A stretch of DNA of 64,000 nucleotides, from contig JAIQDT010005453.1 in NCBI GenBank assembly GCA_021521415.1, forward strand, positions 124,001 through 188,000. The letters run 5' to 3'. Origin of the DNA: Bidens hawaiensis. Taxonomy: Eukaryota > Streptophyta > Magnoliopsida > Asterales > Asteraceae. The position numbers and the translations under genes are program-made. The notes under the pieces were generated by a model that saw only the letters and a program-made list of their open reading frames with translations, made no database searches and was not told the DNA's origin. Within the stretch, counting starts at the first letter, position 1. Every line of letters starts with the position of its first letter. Positions 22,336 through 35,095 of this stretch are shown here, one piece after another.

Positions 22336-23697
22336 GATGTTGAACTAATGGCCTTAATATCGTATCACATATTTAATTAAAGCAAAACTACGTTAAAAAT
22401 TAAAACAAATCATCACAAAATATAAAATAGCAGAACTTGAAAACACTGGGGACTCAAACTAGTATATATTTTTTTTTATTTCTCTATATATAGGTAAAGC
22501 AAAAAATATGATGATTTGTATCAAATTAAAGGTCTAATTTTTAGGATAGTAAAACATATTCAATTTCTTCAAAATTGATATTGACTGAAATAAAAACGAT
22601 AGGAGAGAGCTCGTGATGATCTTTGAGAATATCACAAGGTGCTGAACAGGATGGGGGACTTTCGGTTTTTGTGAAAGAGATGCTCTTCCCATGTTATTGT
22701 TGAAGAGAGCTGAGAATCAAGTATTGTGATGGTTGACGAAAACTTTTAACATAATTTTCGTCACCAAAATTAAATACCACTCGTTAATTACCAAAACTTT
22801 TAATTGCTAGTGTTGATACACTGAATTTTCATAGGAACTCGGACTGAAGCAATAGACAAAAGCGAAACATGTAAACTTAGTACACTTGTAATGGGTTATT
22901 AGACCATACGCAATGTCATATGCTAATTGTGAGCTTTGATGTGGGACACAACGAGGCACATATCGCCCCCTCCTTCGTTTTCGTGCTTATTTAACCGTGC
23001 CTCGATGTATATACAACGAAGCTTTGTGAGAAAGAATGAGAAATAGACAATGATTGCAATGGCGTTGTAAGGCTTTTTACCACTACGCTACTTTTTGCAA
23101 AAAAAATGAATCTATAGTCAATTACTTTTTGTTGAGCTTCAAATCTAAATTGAGTACATCTTTAAATCTCCTCATTACACTTAAGAGTTGGGACATTGCC
23201 TTCTCGTGTTGCAACAAAAAGTTGTGAAGAGTTGTTGCCGCTTGCAATGCTTTATTCCGAGTGACTGGTTCCAAGCAATTGAATCATCCTTAACTTCTCA
23301 TCGACCGAATTTTTAATGGTATCCACCATAACTTTTTCAATGTTTAGAACCGATCCAAAGCTATTGAATCATCCTCTTTAAATTATTAATCTGTTGATAC
23401 AATAATATCTAGCTAAATTAATAAAATGTCTTAGTTTCAACATTATTAATTTATAGAGGTTCCTTTAATTCACTAATTTTTTATATTTATATTTTCACTT
23501 TTATTGGACAGTTAATTTATATAAAAATTAAGAAATGTTTAGAAATTTCAACAGTCATCTTAAACAAAATAATGAGTATACTTGATATTCAACAGGTGGA
23601 TACTTGATAGAGCCTCGATTGGTATTGGATTAGATACACGATATGACTTTACAACATGGTATAAGACTATAATTACCAACGTCATCATTGGTGATAC
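22336..23697. other. Intergenic stretch, no gene seen
   Basis: AT-rich. A TATA-like CTTATTTAACCG near 22986 inside a GC-richer patch (22930-23040) hints at an old LTR or promoter, but I could not define ends or a target duplication. Confidence 0.4.
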
Positions 23698-23703
23698 ATA
23701 GGA
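23698..23703. repeat. Target-site duplication of element B, left
   Basis: ATAGGA; repeated at 46340-46345. Confidence 0.75.
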
Positions 23704-25437
23704 TGATGTGCGAAAATATATATAAATAATAAACACGAATCGCAACTAAGCTTTATGAACCAAACAATCTATCTTAGTTCACACAAACGGCAAGTGTACC
23801 GGTCGCGTAGAGCAAAGATGAGGAAAGTCTGCATATCGAACTCGAAGACTCGTGAGAACGGCTCAGATTATAGACCCTAATCCAAGTCCAATCTAATGAT
23901 ATTTGATTGATTTTATATTATTTTTTATTTTATTTTAATTAATTTAAAACTAACTTAACTTAATTTAACTTAACGAAACTAACTGGAAAAGTTAACGGCA
24001 ATAACGGAGCTCTTAACGAATATGGAGAAACGACCATCTAGGCAAGAATCCTATTGACAGTTCAACGGATAATAGAATCAACTAATCACACGACACGGGA
24101 TCTTAAAATAATCTACTAAGGCTCATTAAACTTCATTAGATCACCTCTCGGTCTCACCAACTAACCCTTATAAATCTAAGAAGAATGAACAAATGCACCG
24201 GGATAAAGATTACTAAGGTACCATAATGACGCATCTCCTCTCGGACTCAACGACACAAAACCCGCTTCAATTTGGTACTAGCAATTCTAGGGATAAAGGG
24301 GTAATAATATCTAATCCGATCTAAGACACATATTTGCAAGGAAGGTGAACCTATTAAATTTTAATAATTAATCGCACTCAAGATTCCTATGGTAGTACTA
24401 ACCATGACAAGATCAAAAACACCAAGTTTATGACCTAAACGTAGAACCCTAACCGAGTGACACACAATCAATCAATCAAAGTAATACGCGGAATCAATAA
24501 GCAATAATTATTTAAAAACAATATTTTACACACCAAAGATCAAATTAAATAATGTCTTTCAATAATAATACGTCATGTAATTGATAAAAACTAAATAAAC
24601 CATCAAGCAAAATCAATATTCATCAAAACCTAGGTAGCTAGGGGGTTTAGCCAACACTCATACTCAAGAACAAACCAAAATAGATAAGTTCAAACATCGA
24701 ATTCATAATGATAATAATAAATTCAAACCGAGAAATAATGTTTGGTTGAGTAGAGATAAGATCATACTTGCTCCTTCTCTTTTTCTTCCTAGCGTGACCT
24801 CTTGGTGTCGAAACACCCTTCCAGTAGCTTTCTCCTCGTGGAACAGTAGTCTCGATTCGAGACCCCCTCAAAAACCCTCTAGGGATGGCTAAAATATATT
24901 TTCCAAATCAATTAGCTCCCTCCTCACATTTTCTGCTTGAAAAACTTTATAATCTCCAATCACAATGACCTTGTTTCGTCTTCGGCCCATAGTCTAGTGT
25001 CCTTTAGCCCATATTTAATCTTGGACTTGTTTGTTGAAATACATTACTCGGCCCCACTCCTTGATAACATACGTTATAACCTAAAATTAATAGTTCACGT
25101 GAGCTTGCAACTGTAATTGAACATTTGACTTAAAACATCTTTTTTTTACTAATTTAATAATGAAGCATTAAAATTAATTTCAATCATTTTAACTTTTTTT
25201 CTTCATAACCTAAAACATGTAAAAGCACATCGCATTTACTAATCTAAATTTTAAGTAACGTGTTACTCGTCGTCTCAAGTTTAGAAAAAATAAACGCTTT
25301 TCATTAGCCCATTGTCTCATGACACCTTTAAAATCTAAATATGAGTCACTTAAGTATTATTCAATAAAAACTAGCTCGAAACCAATTAAAAGAGTATGAA
25401 AAATTAATATTATTTATATATAATATAGACCCCATCA
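23704..25437 (-). repeat. 3' LTR of element B
   Basis: About 1734 bp. On the minus strand it starts TGATGGGGTC next to a polypurine stretch (AAGTGTGAGAATATT, 25438-25452). It matches the split copy on the right over most of its length. Confidence 0.85.
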
Positions 25438-26260
25438 AATATTCTCACACTTAAACATTTTTCGTCCCTGAAAAAGAACTCTACACAGGATCATAACTAA
25501 GTGAAAACAACTAACTCCCAGATTATTTAATATTATTAAAACAATAGAAACAGCTCGACATATTGACCACGGTTACTGGTATATTTTTCCACTTTAAACC
25601 CAGCCACTAACCAATCAAGCCCCCAATTGCATTAAGCGTTTTAAGTTCAAAAGTCACGGCTACACCTACCCCATCTCAGACAAAAAGAGCTAGAAAAACT
25701 AGAGTCGAAACAGAATGTTTCGACAAATCACCGTAAGCCAAGGACTCATTGGTGGTACTAAGTAGATACAGTCGGTGAAATTTGATGGATGAATGGTCAT
25801 GTGGAGGCCATACGAACTATTCCTAAATATTATTGGACTTTGTCCTATATATCCCTAATTTGATATATATTGACTAAGAATCTCGAGCCCCAATAGCGAT
25901 AACTTCAGAGTCACTATCCCCTTAGCAACGCGTAAACTCTCAGCCCCGTCTAGTATGTGCATCTTTGGCCTCTTTTATTATTTTTGGATGTTGTTTTGCA
26001 TCTTTTATTCGTACTTTTTTTTCATGCTTTTGCAAGATTTTTGATTTTTTTTTTGCACCTAAATAAATGTAACTATTTTCTAAGCTCGTAAAAAATGGAT
26101 ATTTGTGGTGTTGTGCTGGTTTGAGTGCATCTAAGTCTTATCATCTCAAAGTTTTTAGACTATGGTAATCCTCCTTAAGCATCGAAATTTGGTTTCACCG
26201 TTTTTCACATTATTAGATATATAAAATTAGCTAAAGAGGGCTATCAAAGCTAGTTGGGCC

Positions 26261-26922
26261 TAGGGATGAGCGTGGGACAGTACCTGTATCCGTACCCGTA
26301 CATGTACCGGATGGTACTCGTACCAAAAATCAATAAAAACACGTACCAATACTCGTACCAAAGTTTTCGGTATGGTACGGGTACGGGTATTTTGGTACAG
26401 TACCCGTTTTTGTACCACTTTGTTTTTTTATTTCCAAATATTCGACGATCTTGAAACCGGTACCGTTACGAGTAACAAACAACCTGAATTAATCCGGGTA
26501 TCGGTACTTTCACAGGTACGTGACGGGTACCAAATTGGTCGTCGATTTAATGATAAGATAGTATTGAAGAACCCTAATTCGGTCGCCAACTTTAAGTGAT
26601 TTGTTTGTTGGTTCGAGTCTTGGATGTTATATCATTTAATTTTGAAAAAAAACGTTTGATAGTTGTTCAATAATAACATGATCGGAGAATTTATTTTATA
26701 TATTAAATATGAAGAATCTCAATTAAACCTTTAAACATGTACAAAATACCAAATGTACCCGTACCGTACCCGTACTTGTACCCGATTGTACATGTACCAA
26801 AATTCAACAAAAACGAGTACCAATACCCGCACCAAATAAGCTAAATCGGTATGGGTACAGGTACGTGTATGGGTACGGTACGGGTACGAGTATGGGTATT
26901 TGGGACAAAATGCTCATCCCTA
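26261..26922. mobile_element. hAT-type MITE, 662 bp, GTACC-rich
   Basis: Terminal inverted repeats TAGGGATGAGC and GCTCATCCCTA with an exact 8-bp target duplication GTTGGGCC (26253-26260 and 26923-26930). The interior has many TACCCGTACC / GGTACGGGTA words near both ends, so the arms can pair. No transposase. A truncated relative is at 54292-54452. Confidence 0.92.
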
Positions 26923-27177
26923 GTTGGGCCTACCGACACATCCCAAATCAGATATGCAAACCATCTCTTCTTTTATTATTATTATTATTATATATATTTC
27001 AAAAGTTCCGAGAGCTTATTAACACAACGATAATAATATCATTACCTGCTTAACGTAGAAGAAAAACAATTTTCAAGGGACATTTTTCTTTAAAACTTTT
27101 TATTTTTATTTTTATATTCTTTAAAACCTTTCTTTAATTTTATTTTTATTATATATTTAATATTTATAACATCAATT

Positions 27178-27222
27178 CCCTATCCCCAGATTTAAATTTC
27201 ACATTGTTCTCAATATGAGACA
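27178..27222 (-). other. Internal polypurine-like tract and small hairpin of B
   Basis: Minus strand: an imperfect CATATTG/CAATGTG hairpin with an AGAA loop, then AAATTTAAATCTGGGGATAGG. It corresponds to the element A copy at 32521-32559. Confidence 0.5.
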
Positions 27223-27534
27223 AGATAAAGACAAAAATAAAAAATAAAAAATGGAACATGCTCCCCTGGTAAATAGCAGTGAATGTGTGTCATGAGTCAT
27301 GTTCCATGCCCTCCAATTTGAACGCAAGCCTCAAACTCAAGTGCTCTATACCAAGCTATCACTCACGAATGAACGCAATTCATCAAAAACAAGTGGCATT
27401 CCCACACGTGTTTATAATCATCTCATCAACCGCCATCAAACAACCATTAAACAACCTGCAAACAAGAAAAGAAGCTACTGGAGTATCGCAGAAACAAAAC
27501 CAAAACTAAAACAAAATAAAATGAAACATATTAC

Positions 27535-28491
27535 CAGGTTACCTCCCGGGAAGCGCTAAGTTTGTATACGAGTCTTCAGCCGGACGCACTCCCTAAACCT
27601 CAATCAGGAGGCTTCTCCTTTATCCGCTTCCCATCAATACTTCTTAACACTTTCCTGTTACAATTGGTCGGGAAGAAACCAACTACACCGCTCTCATGGG
27701 CCCAAACATACGACGTGAACTTGGCCCACCAACTCTTAGACTCCCCCAAAAATGATTCCATGAAATGAAACGGGAGTGACGAACTATTCTTCACACCATG
27801 ATCTCTGAGCCTATCCTTATTCTTTTAACCAACTTTTTAAACCTCGACACATCCCGAATGGAGATTAAGAGCGGTTCATGCTTTGTTTTTCACAATCAAA
27901 GTGCAATGGTGGGAAGACTAAATCACCAACCATCACATGGCTCTCCTTACAAGGCTCCTTCTTGATCCCTGTACTTGTCTCGTTATACAATAGATCCTCA
28001 AGCAACTTTAAATCGCCAAGTGGGTCAAACTCTCCTTCATCTGTAACACTAAAATCCATCAACTCTTCACCAAACTCACCCCTAAACTCGTCCTCCCATG
28101 AAGGAACATATTCCTCTTACTGCTTTTCCATCCCCAAATTCTCAAATTCGATCACCGGCGCACTAAGTTGTGATTGACTCATTAAACCAAGTCAAATTCC
28201 ATTTAAAGCTTGTTGGGTTAGAAATGGGGCATTTGGATTTGTATCATGGATGATGCGCAACCAATCAAACATTACCTTATCCGGATCTAGTATTTGCTCA
28301 ACGAATTCACCGGATGAGTTTTCATAACCCGGAAGATTCCCCCGTAAATCAAACATCAAACATAACCGGGGTTTCACTCGATTTTTCGCTTTGCAATCCA
28401 GAATCCTCTTTATCTCCATCTGCCACATGGTGTAGCGTTTTTGTTCTTTGCATCCCTTCCCGTAAGTCTCCATTACTGCAGACTTAAACAT
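27535..28491 (-). pseudogene. Gag/linker scraps of element B
   Basis: Short minus-strand frames at 28491-28192, 28062-27865 and 27794-27600 are separated by stops. The middle one has an acidic DPLGDLKLLEDLL motif reminiscent of Athila/Tat polyprotein linkers. The lower edge carries the AGCGCTTCCCGGGAGG stretch, a sequence I associate with the region after pol in Athila elements. No catalytic domain is present. Family assignment is by resemblance only. Confidence 0.45.
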
Positions 28492-28670
28492 AAACGGATC
28501 ACAGGCACCAGATAGTAGACGAAAATTAATTAAAACTAAAATTAAACTTAACTAGAAAATTAATAATAAGGTAAAATAAAAACTAAATTAATTATATTAA
28601 TCTAGATATAAGCAAAAATACAAAACGGCAAGTCCCCAAACTCGGGTCGTTCTCTAATCGCCTTAAACCG

Positions 28671-28692
28671 TGTCCCCGGCAGCGGCGTTAAA
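28671..28692 (-). other. Primer-binding site of element B
   Basis: Minus strand TTTTTAACGCCGCTGCCGGGG lies just inside the LTR. Athila/Tat elements typically have TTTTTGGCGCCGTTGCCGGGGA here, complementary to a tRNA; the GG to AA change would weaken priming. Confidence 0.7.
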
Positions 28693-28696
28693 AACT

Positions 28697-29440
28697 TGAT
28701 GTGCAAAAATATATATAAATAATAAACACAAATCGCAACTAAGATTTACAAACCAAACAATCTATCCTAGTACACACAAACGGCAAGTGCTACCTAATGA
28801 TATTTAATTGATTTTATATTATTTGTTTATTTTATTATAACTAATTTAAAACTAACTTAACTTAATTTAACTCAACGAAACTAACTGGAAAACTTAACGG
28901 CACTAACGGAGCTCTTAACGAATATGGAGAAACTACTACCTAGGCAAGAATCCTATTGACAGTTCAACGGCTAATAGAATTAACTAATCACACGACACCG
29001 GGATCTTAAAATAATCAACTAAGGCTCATTAAACTTCGCTAGATCACCTCTCGGTCTCACCAACTAAACCTCACAAATCTAAGAAGAATGAATAAATGCA
29101 TCGGGATAAAGATTACTAAGGTACCTTAATGACGCATCTCCTCTCGGACTCAACGACACAAAACCCACTTAAAATTGGTGCTAGCATCTATAGGTATAAA
29201 GGGGTAACAATATCTAACCCGATCTAAAACACATATTTGCACGTAAAACTAAACCGGACAAGACCAAAACTCGCTCTCGCGCAATTCTAACCTAACCGAA
29301 TAAAGACGTGAGATAAACCGACTCCCTATTACCTCTCGGTCGCAAGGAAGGTGAATCTATTGAATTTTAATAATTAATCGCATTCAAGATTCCTATGGCC
29401 GCGCTAACCACAAATAGATCAAAAACACCAAGTCTAAGAC
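28697..29440 (-). repeat. 5' LTR of element B, left part
   Basis: Matches 23704 onward. It is interrupted at 29440 by element A and resumes at 45467. Confidence 0.85.
29436..29440. repeat. Target-site duplication of element A, left
   Basis: AAGAC; repeated at 45462-45466. Confidence 0.9.
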
Positions 29441-31088
29441 TGATAGCGTGTGCGAGTGGCTTATATAAATATGATAGATTGGATAATTAGCTTTTGCACA
29501 AAATCGTGTTTTAAATTTATAAAAGTGATTTCTACAAAGACTAAACACACACAAAATAGGCAAGTGTACTTATCGTATATGTAGAATAGTATTGGTAAGA
29601 ACCAAGTATCGATCCGTGGACACAAATGTTTCTAATGATAAATCGTTGTTTTACTTTAATAAGAGGTTTTAATCATTTTGGGGTTAGTTTTTTTGAACTT
29701 TTTATAAAATATAAATACTTATATATAATATATAGGTGGCCAAGACGAGAGATTCTAAACGAGTTGTTCAATTATGCAAAGGTTACCATCTAAGATTAAG
29801 AATGCACTCCATTTTAGCATTGATAAATAATATTCAACATGTGGTAAACTTGCCGTAGCAATATATGATAGATAGCTCCTTAAGCCTTAAGTGAATATCT
29901 TTGGCACTAGGAGGTAACATGCGCATTTTAAAGTCCACACTTTCCTAATGTCATGTCACCTCAATGATGTCAATTTAAGTTGGCAAGTAGTTTCGTAAAG
30001 TAGAAAGATTGGGATTGACTCCGATTTCTCAAATACCAATTCTAACAACTTCGGGTGGTTGTAGTTTAGTCACACAACCTCCCCTTGGTTGATTTATGTA
30101 GGTTATAATTACACATTCCATTAACATGTGATTTCTTTAACTAGCATGATATCCTAAGCAAGCCATTTTCGGATTACCAAGACTTAGAGAAATACATCAT
30201 AACTTATATCTCATCATTTCTAAGTACAATATAAGGATCCATGTTTCGATAATGTATTAAGTATTTCTATCTTCCAAGAACATGAATCGATCATGAACGG
30301 TTGCCAATAGAATTGACAACCACCAACTTTGAATAAGTTATTTAAAATGGTGAAACATTTCTCATAAAAAGATAATTGTAATATAACCATGTACTTTACT
30401 AGACTACACCACATGTTTTGTATAACTATCAAGTAAAACAAAGCTTCTTCATAGATTTTAGATGGTAAAAGGAGTTTAGCTCATAATGAGCATGATGATA
30501 AACATTAAGATGAATGATGATAACAAATACATGATTAAACTTGGAACAATCTAACCAAATGTAGATGAATCTTCCTTCTTATTGATGATGATGATGATGG
30601 TTGATGGTGATGACCTCCAAGCCTTCAAACTCTTCACTAAATCTTCTATGTGAGTGTTAGTGTGTGTTTTTATAAGAGAAAATCGGATAGAATTCTTTTT
30701 AAGGCACACCAAATGAGTGCAACATGAACCACTATTTATAGGCAATTTGGAGAGAGAAGCACGACCCCGTGCTTACGTAGGCACGCCCCCGTGTTTTATA
30801 GTGACATGTGCTAAATTCATTTTGTCATTTCTGGTAGATTTTTGCCTTTTCTGGTATTCAGAAGCATGGGGGCGTGTTTCTTGAGGCATGGGGGCGTGTT
30901 TCTTTGCTTTTCTTGTGTTTTCTTCTGTTTTTCTTCGTTTTTTCGCTTGTTTCTTCGTTTGGGGCTTGGTTTCACCTGCAATTACATTTTATTATGATAA
31001 GTAGCCTTTTATGCTATGTTATTTGATAGAAATTGCAGTTTTTAGAGATTATTTGATGCCGAAAAGATGTATATTTTTATGTACATCA
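29441..31088 (-). repeat. 3' LTR of element A
   Basis: 1648 bp, TG...CA. On the minus strand it starts TGATGTACAT directly after the polypurine tract. It contains a TATAAATA box (30733-30740 on the plus strand as TATTTATA) and two pairs of CACG motifs upstream of it. Confidence 0.9.
30733..30898 (-). promoter_or_regulatory. LTR promoter module of A: paired CACG motifs plus TATA box
   Basis: On the minus strand, GC-rich words at 30898-30886 and 30876-30864, then 30793-30781 (CACGGGGGCGTGC) and 30773-30760 (GCACGGGGTCGTGC), are followed about 20 bp later by TATAAATA at 30740-30733. The two words of each pair are spaced about 21-22 bp start to start, i.e. about two helical turns. Confidence 0.7.
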
Positions 31089-31103
31089 AATATCCCCACA
31101 CTT
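31089..31103 (-). other. Polypurine tract of element A
   Basis: Minus strand AAGTGTGGGGATATT abuts the LTR start. Confidence 0.8.
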
Positions 31104-31586
31104 GAACATTGCTTGCCCTCAAGCAATATGTTTTATAAATATTCTCTAAAAACTGCAAGCTTAGATTATAACCATCCCTTTAGTGAGCTCCTAGAAAATG
31201 GAAACAAAATGATCAATCAAATTTTGTGTTTGTGATAAATAAAAAGGAAAATTGCTTTATGAGCTTTTGTTTATGCAAAACGTCACGTTCTCATAATGTT
31301 CACTCGCACTTGGTTTTATATCTGATCATACCTGTGATGTATGTATGTGAACACTCTTTAGTCATAATGCAACTTGTGATAAATAAGCTTGTAACAAGTT
31401 CAAATCTCCACCTTTGTAAAGGGTTGCATAGATTAGAAGGTAACATGGGTCGGTTTTGTGTGAGTTGGGATTTTTGGTATTTTATGATGGGTAAGGGCTC
31501 TTGTTGAGGATGGTAAATACAACTTTCCTGGTAATCGGGGATTCCGAGATGTCTTCGATGGTTAGCTTTTCATCCTGATATATATA

Positions 31587-31617
<31 letters not shown>

Positions 31618-32943
31618 TATTTTATATCCCTAGTGACTCTTTTATGGTCAGATCGTCAAGACCAGTTTTATCGTGGATGTGGATTAGTTCTTCCTCAATC
31701 CTGTTCTGAACATAACTTCCTATTCTAATGGATCGTTCGGCTTTGAGCCTAATAGCCCCCATCCTCATTAGTTTGGTATATTCATGCTGAGACTGAGTTT
31801 GACTTTTTCTACATCTTCCTTCGTGGGATCAGTTTCCACAACCTAAGCATCTTTCGTATCTTTTTGCTTTTCTCCTCATTGCATTTAAATGGTGACCTTT
31901 GTTCATCTTGGCGCCACTTTTTCCTCACCTCATTGCTTAAGAGAAAGATTCTCTCCCTAAGTTATGGAGGCAACCTAGGTTTTGTGAAGTGTATGCAGCA
32001 AAGGAATTTGAAATCGAAAGAATGCATTTCCAGTTCTTTAGGGTCTGTCGGTAAAAGACCAGTGTTGTATTTTACCGGTGAGATGGATAAAGTGATAGGG
32101 TTTTGGTTAAGGTTTTTGGGTTTTGTAATTTGGTAAATGGTTTGGTGGAATTGTGATAACATTACCTTCTTCCTTATACATCGCTTCGTGCGGTCTTGAA
32201 ATGAATAATTGCGACAAGTTCTAAATCACATGAAACATATGACTCACTCAAAGCTTCCGAAAAAAATATTTATATGGAATGAGGTTTATCTAACAGTAAC
32301 GGAGGAATTGGGTATTAACACCATATTTTGCATAAATTATTCTCAATATTACAAAACTTCTTTTTACTTTTTCACTTTCCTTTAGTAATGATTGGTTATT
32401 TGCGAAAAAAAAATTTGGATTTCTCATTAGGTTTTTAAATTAATCTTTGTTTGCTGCAAAAATATTTGTTGATTTAGAGAATTTATAAAATTATTTGGAC
32501 AAACAATTGGTCAAGTAATTCCCCTCCCCACACTTGAATCTCACATTGTCCTCAATGTGGAAAGAATCATGAAAAGATAAAAATTATAATTGAGTATAGT
32601 GGGTTAAAATGGAGAGTTACTTCCCTACGGGTTAACGAAATTTCGATAGAGCGTCCCTTGTTTATCGTCCATTTTCCTGTTTTTGTACCTGTATAATATA
32701 AAACTACAAACAACCACAAACAACCAAGCATAAACTGCTGAAAATTGGGTATGGAATCATCCATCCCTTGCCCTATCGGGCTAAATTAGTACCTACCATA
32801 ATGTCTTTGGCACCCACGGCCATAAAAGTATTCAAACCAACAAACAAATAAACAAACAAACAAACAAGTACGACAAAAAGTAAATTATTTAAAACACACA
32901 TAATAATGTCATAAAGTATTACCAACCCATGCCCATGCCCGAC
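31104..32943 (-). other. Non-coding region between env-like ORF and 3' LTR of A
   Basis: About 1.8 kb with no supported protein. It holds a short TATATG microsatellite (about 31579-31616) and a second polypurine-like tract with hairpin at 32521-32559. Confidence 0.6.
32521..32559 (-). other. Second polypurine tract and hairpin in A
   Basis: Minus strand: CACATTGAGGACAATGTG (7-bp stem, AGGA loop) followed by AAGTGTGGGGAGGGG. The purine part repeats the tract beside the LTR. Confidence 0.65.
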
Positions 32944-34228
32944 CTACCAGTGCCGCCAGTCATCAGTTACCTGTGTCCGGGTCAAATGGTCCCCACTGCT
33001 TGTCCATGCGATAGCCCAACCGATCAATCTCTCGCATCGTCTCTGCATATTCGGCTGCTCGATGTGCATCTGATGCAGCCATATGCTCTGTAATCCTGTT
33101 AAATGAGGCAGTAATGTTAGCTGAGAATTGATCAATGAGTCCATATATACCCTCGAAAGAGTATCGGCTGTCGTGTGACGAGCTGGGGCTGGCTCCTGAT
33201 GAAGACGGGCCTCCTCGCTAATGGTAGGTGCGGCGGCGGTACTCCCTGGCCGGTGATCCTCTCCTCTTGTGCACATCCTGAAGCATCATTTCTGTAGGGT
33301 CTTCTGGGTCCCAAACCTGGTTATTTCTGTCACAAAATCTCCATACATCAGGGTTCCTCCCGATTTGCTGAAGCATCTACATGCTTTCACAATAAACAAG
33401 GCTGAGGGCTATTGAATCTGGGCTTCGGGTTCCTTTTGTGTCTGCATTGTAGGCTCTGTAAAGGCTGTAGATCCACGGGCCACCAAAAATCGGGGTATTT
33501 CCTTTGGCAGCTGCATTTGTCATGAAAAGCTTGCAGAATAACATTGTGATGTTACAATGTATGTCATTTTTCATGTAGTACAGTGCCCAAAGATCCCTCA
33601 GGTTAACCACCCCTTTATTTTGGCCTCGGGCCGTGGCAGTGTGACTGAGCAGACGGTGAATGTATCTCATGAGCGGATCACGTAGTGCTGTGCTTTTTGA
33701 GACGCTTGCATTGTATTATTCAGTACCATAACTCAGTTGTTCCCAAGCCTCCAATCTTGTGTTTCCTGCTTCTGCTTCGTCATCAGCATCTTTATCTATA
33801 AAGTTTGTTTTAGCGTTAAACCAGATGTCTGAGTCAGTTTCCTCGGTTGTGTATATTCCCAGATTAATTCCCAGTTGGGTGACAAAAGTTGTGTGACATT
33901 CTCCCCCACATCTAAACTCGATTGCATCTTCATCCCACATGTAAAATTTCTTCTTCTTTATGTTGAAAGTGGCCAAGAACTCCTTTGTCAGTTCTGTCAC
34001 CGCCTCTCTCGTTTGCTCAAAGACTCTTCTCCACGGCCCTTTAACAAATGTCTTGTATCGAGCCCATTGATTAACTTGGCGTAGCGTGTCTCTACAAGCG
34101 TAGAAGTTGGCTTCTAGATGTCGTCTGTTTAGGTAGCTTAGTCTTGCATTAGCCTCTCTGTTTTTCGTATCACGCCCGGTGAAGACTAGAAATGCATGAA
34201 CGTCGTCTCCATACTCGGCCATCTGCAA
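32944..34228 (-). pseudogene. Athila env-like ORF (Athila ORF-1 type)
   Basis: A first open part (34228-33716, 170 codons) contains NREANARLSYLNRRHLEANF and FRCGGECHTTFVTQLGINLG. A second (33670-33377) has YIHRLLSHTATARGQNKGVV and LYYMKNDIHCNI. Both resemble the Athila ORF-1 family found downstream of pol in plant Athila elements. A third part (33314-32944) is frameshifted. A TAG-type break separates the first two. I see no clear transmembrane or fusion peptide, so the name env-like rests on position only. The ATG at 34221-34223 directly follows a good splice acceptor (TTGCAG), and a consensus donor lies at 34671. Confidence 0.7.
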
Positions 34229-34672
34229 TTTATACCCAAATTAGTCAAATTTCATCTAAAATTTTCAATTTCATGGAAGAGACAGCAAAGCATGGCTAAT
34301 GCAAGACTAAGCTACTGCTCAGTTTCTTCTGATTTTGACTTTTGGTTGACCACGATTCGTGTTGTTTCGGGCACGGCTCGTGTTTTTAATACTAATTTCT
34401 ATCCTACTTAGATTCGAACCCTCGTTTCCAACCGGTTATAACAATCGGGTTTTATTAGTTTGTTGGATATTCATTTCAAGATCCAAAACCCGAATTGTTT
34501 CCTCCAATTAAACCTTAACAATCAAAACTTCAACAATCCATTCTTCCTATATTAGTAGAGTAACCCATATTATTTTCGGGTTTAGACCCGATTTGATCAA
34601 TTAGAGAGATTTTAGGGTTAAACTAGACCTAGAATGATGAATTTGAACAATACAATTGTTAAATTAACATAC
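34224..34672 (-). other. Probable leader intron of the env-like ORF
   Basis: Minus strand donor CCGATG|GTATGTTAA at about 34671 and acceptor AAATTGCAG|ATGGCC at about 34224. The interval is T-rich and lacks coding potential. Splicing would place the upstream leader next to the env-like start codon. Confidence 0.5.
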
Positions 34673-34779
34673 CATCGGTTCGAGATTGAAAAATCGATGA
34701 AGGAATTAGTGAAATTAGGGTTGGTCGGCGGTTTATTGTCCAGATTCGAAGTAGGTGTTAGGGTTGATGTTTGGGAAAA

Positions 34780-34859
34780 GTTATTTTTATGATTTAAAAA
34801 TTTTAACTGTTCTGGGCTAAAAAGTACGGCGCCGTGCTTTTGGAAGCACAACACCGTGC
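34780..34859 (-). promoter_or_regulatory. Promoter-like module before the env-like ORF
   Basis: Minus strand GCACGGTGTTGTGC (34859-34846) and GCACGGCGCCGTA (34837-34825), then a TATA-like CATAAAAATAA (34791-34781). Same layout as the LTR module of A. Confidence 0.5.
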
Positions 34860-35095
34860 TGCATGGTGCAGACAGTTTTTCTTTTGACTTTGTTTATTTT
34901 TCGAGCTGGTTCATTTTTAAACTGGTTTTATTTGCTGGTTAGTTTAAGATAGTAATTAAAAGTCCTAAATTTAATTAAAACATAAAACATAAAGGCACAC
35001 TTAAACATAGTAGAAATGAAAAGTACAACAACATTCCTAGATTCTAACACATAACACTAGCGGGAGCAACTTCAACACCAAACAAAGTCGGGACT

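Noticed and set aside
22811..23100. Possible short solo LTR (TGTTGATACACTG...TTTTTGCA)
   Set aside because: Ends are plausible, but flanks (GCTAG and AAAAA) do not match and no second copy is present.
27279..27768. Overlapping plus-strand frames in element B
   Set aside because: Mutually overlapping and opposite to the element; composition not protein-like.
30551..30745. Conserved 64-68-codon frame shared by the A-family LTRs (also 44912-45118)
   Set aside because: Contains the GAT microsatellite as poly-Ile and overlaps the promoter; shared by descent, not selection for protein.
32944..34228. True viral envelope gene
   Set aside because: It matches the plant Athila ORF-1 type only; no signal peptide or membrane segment was seen, so it is called env-like by position.
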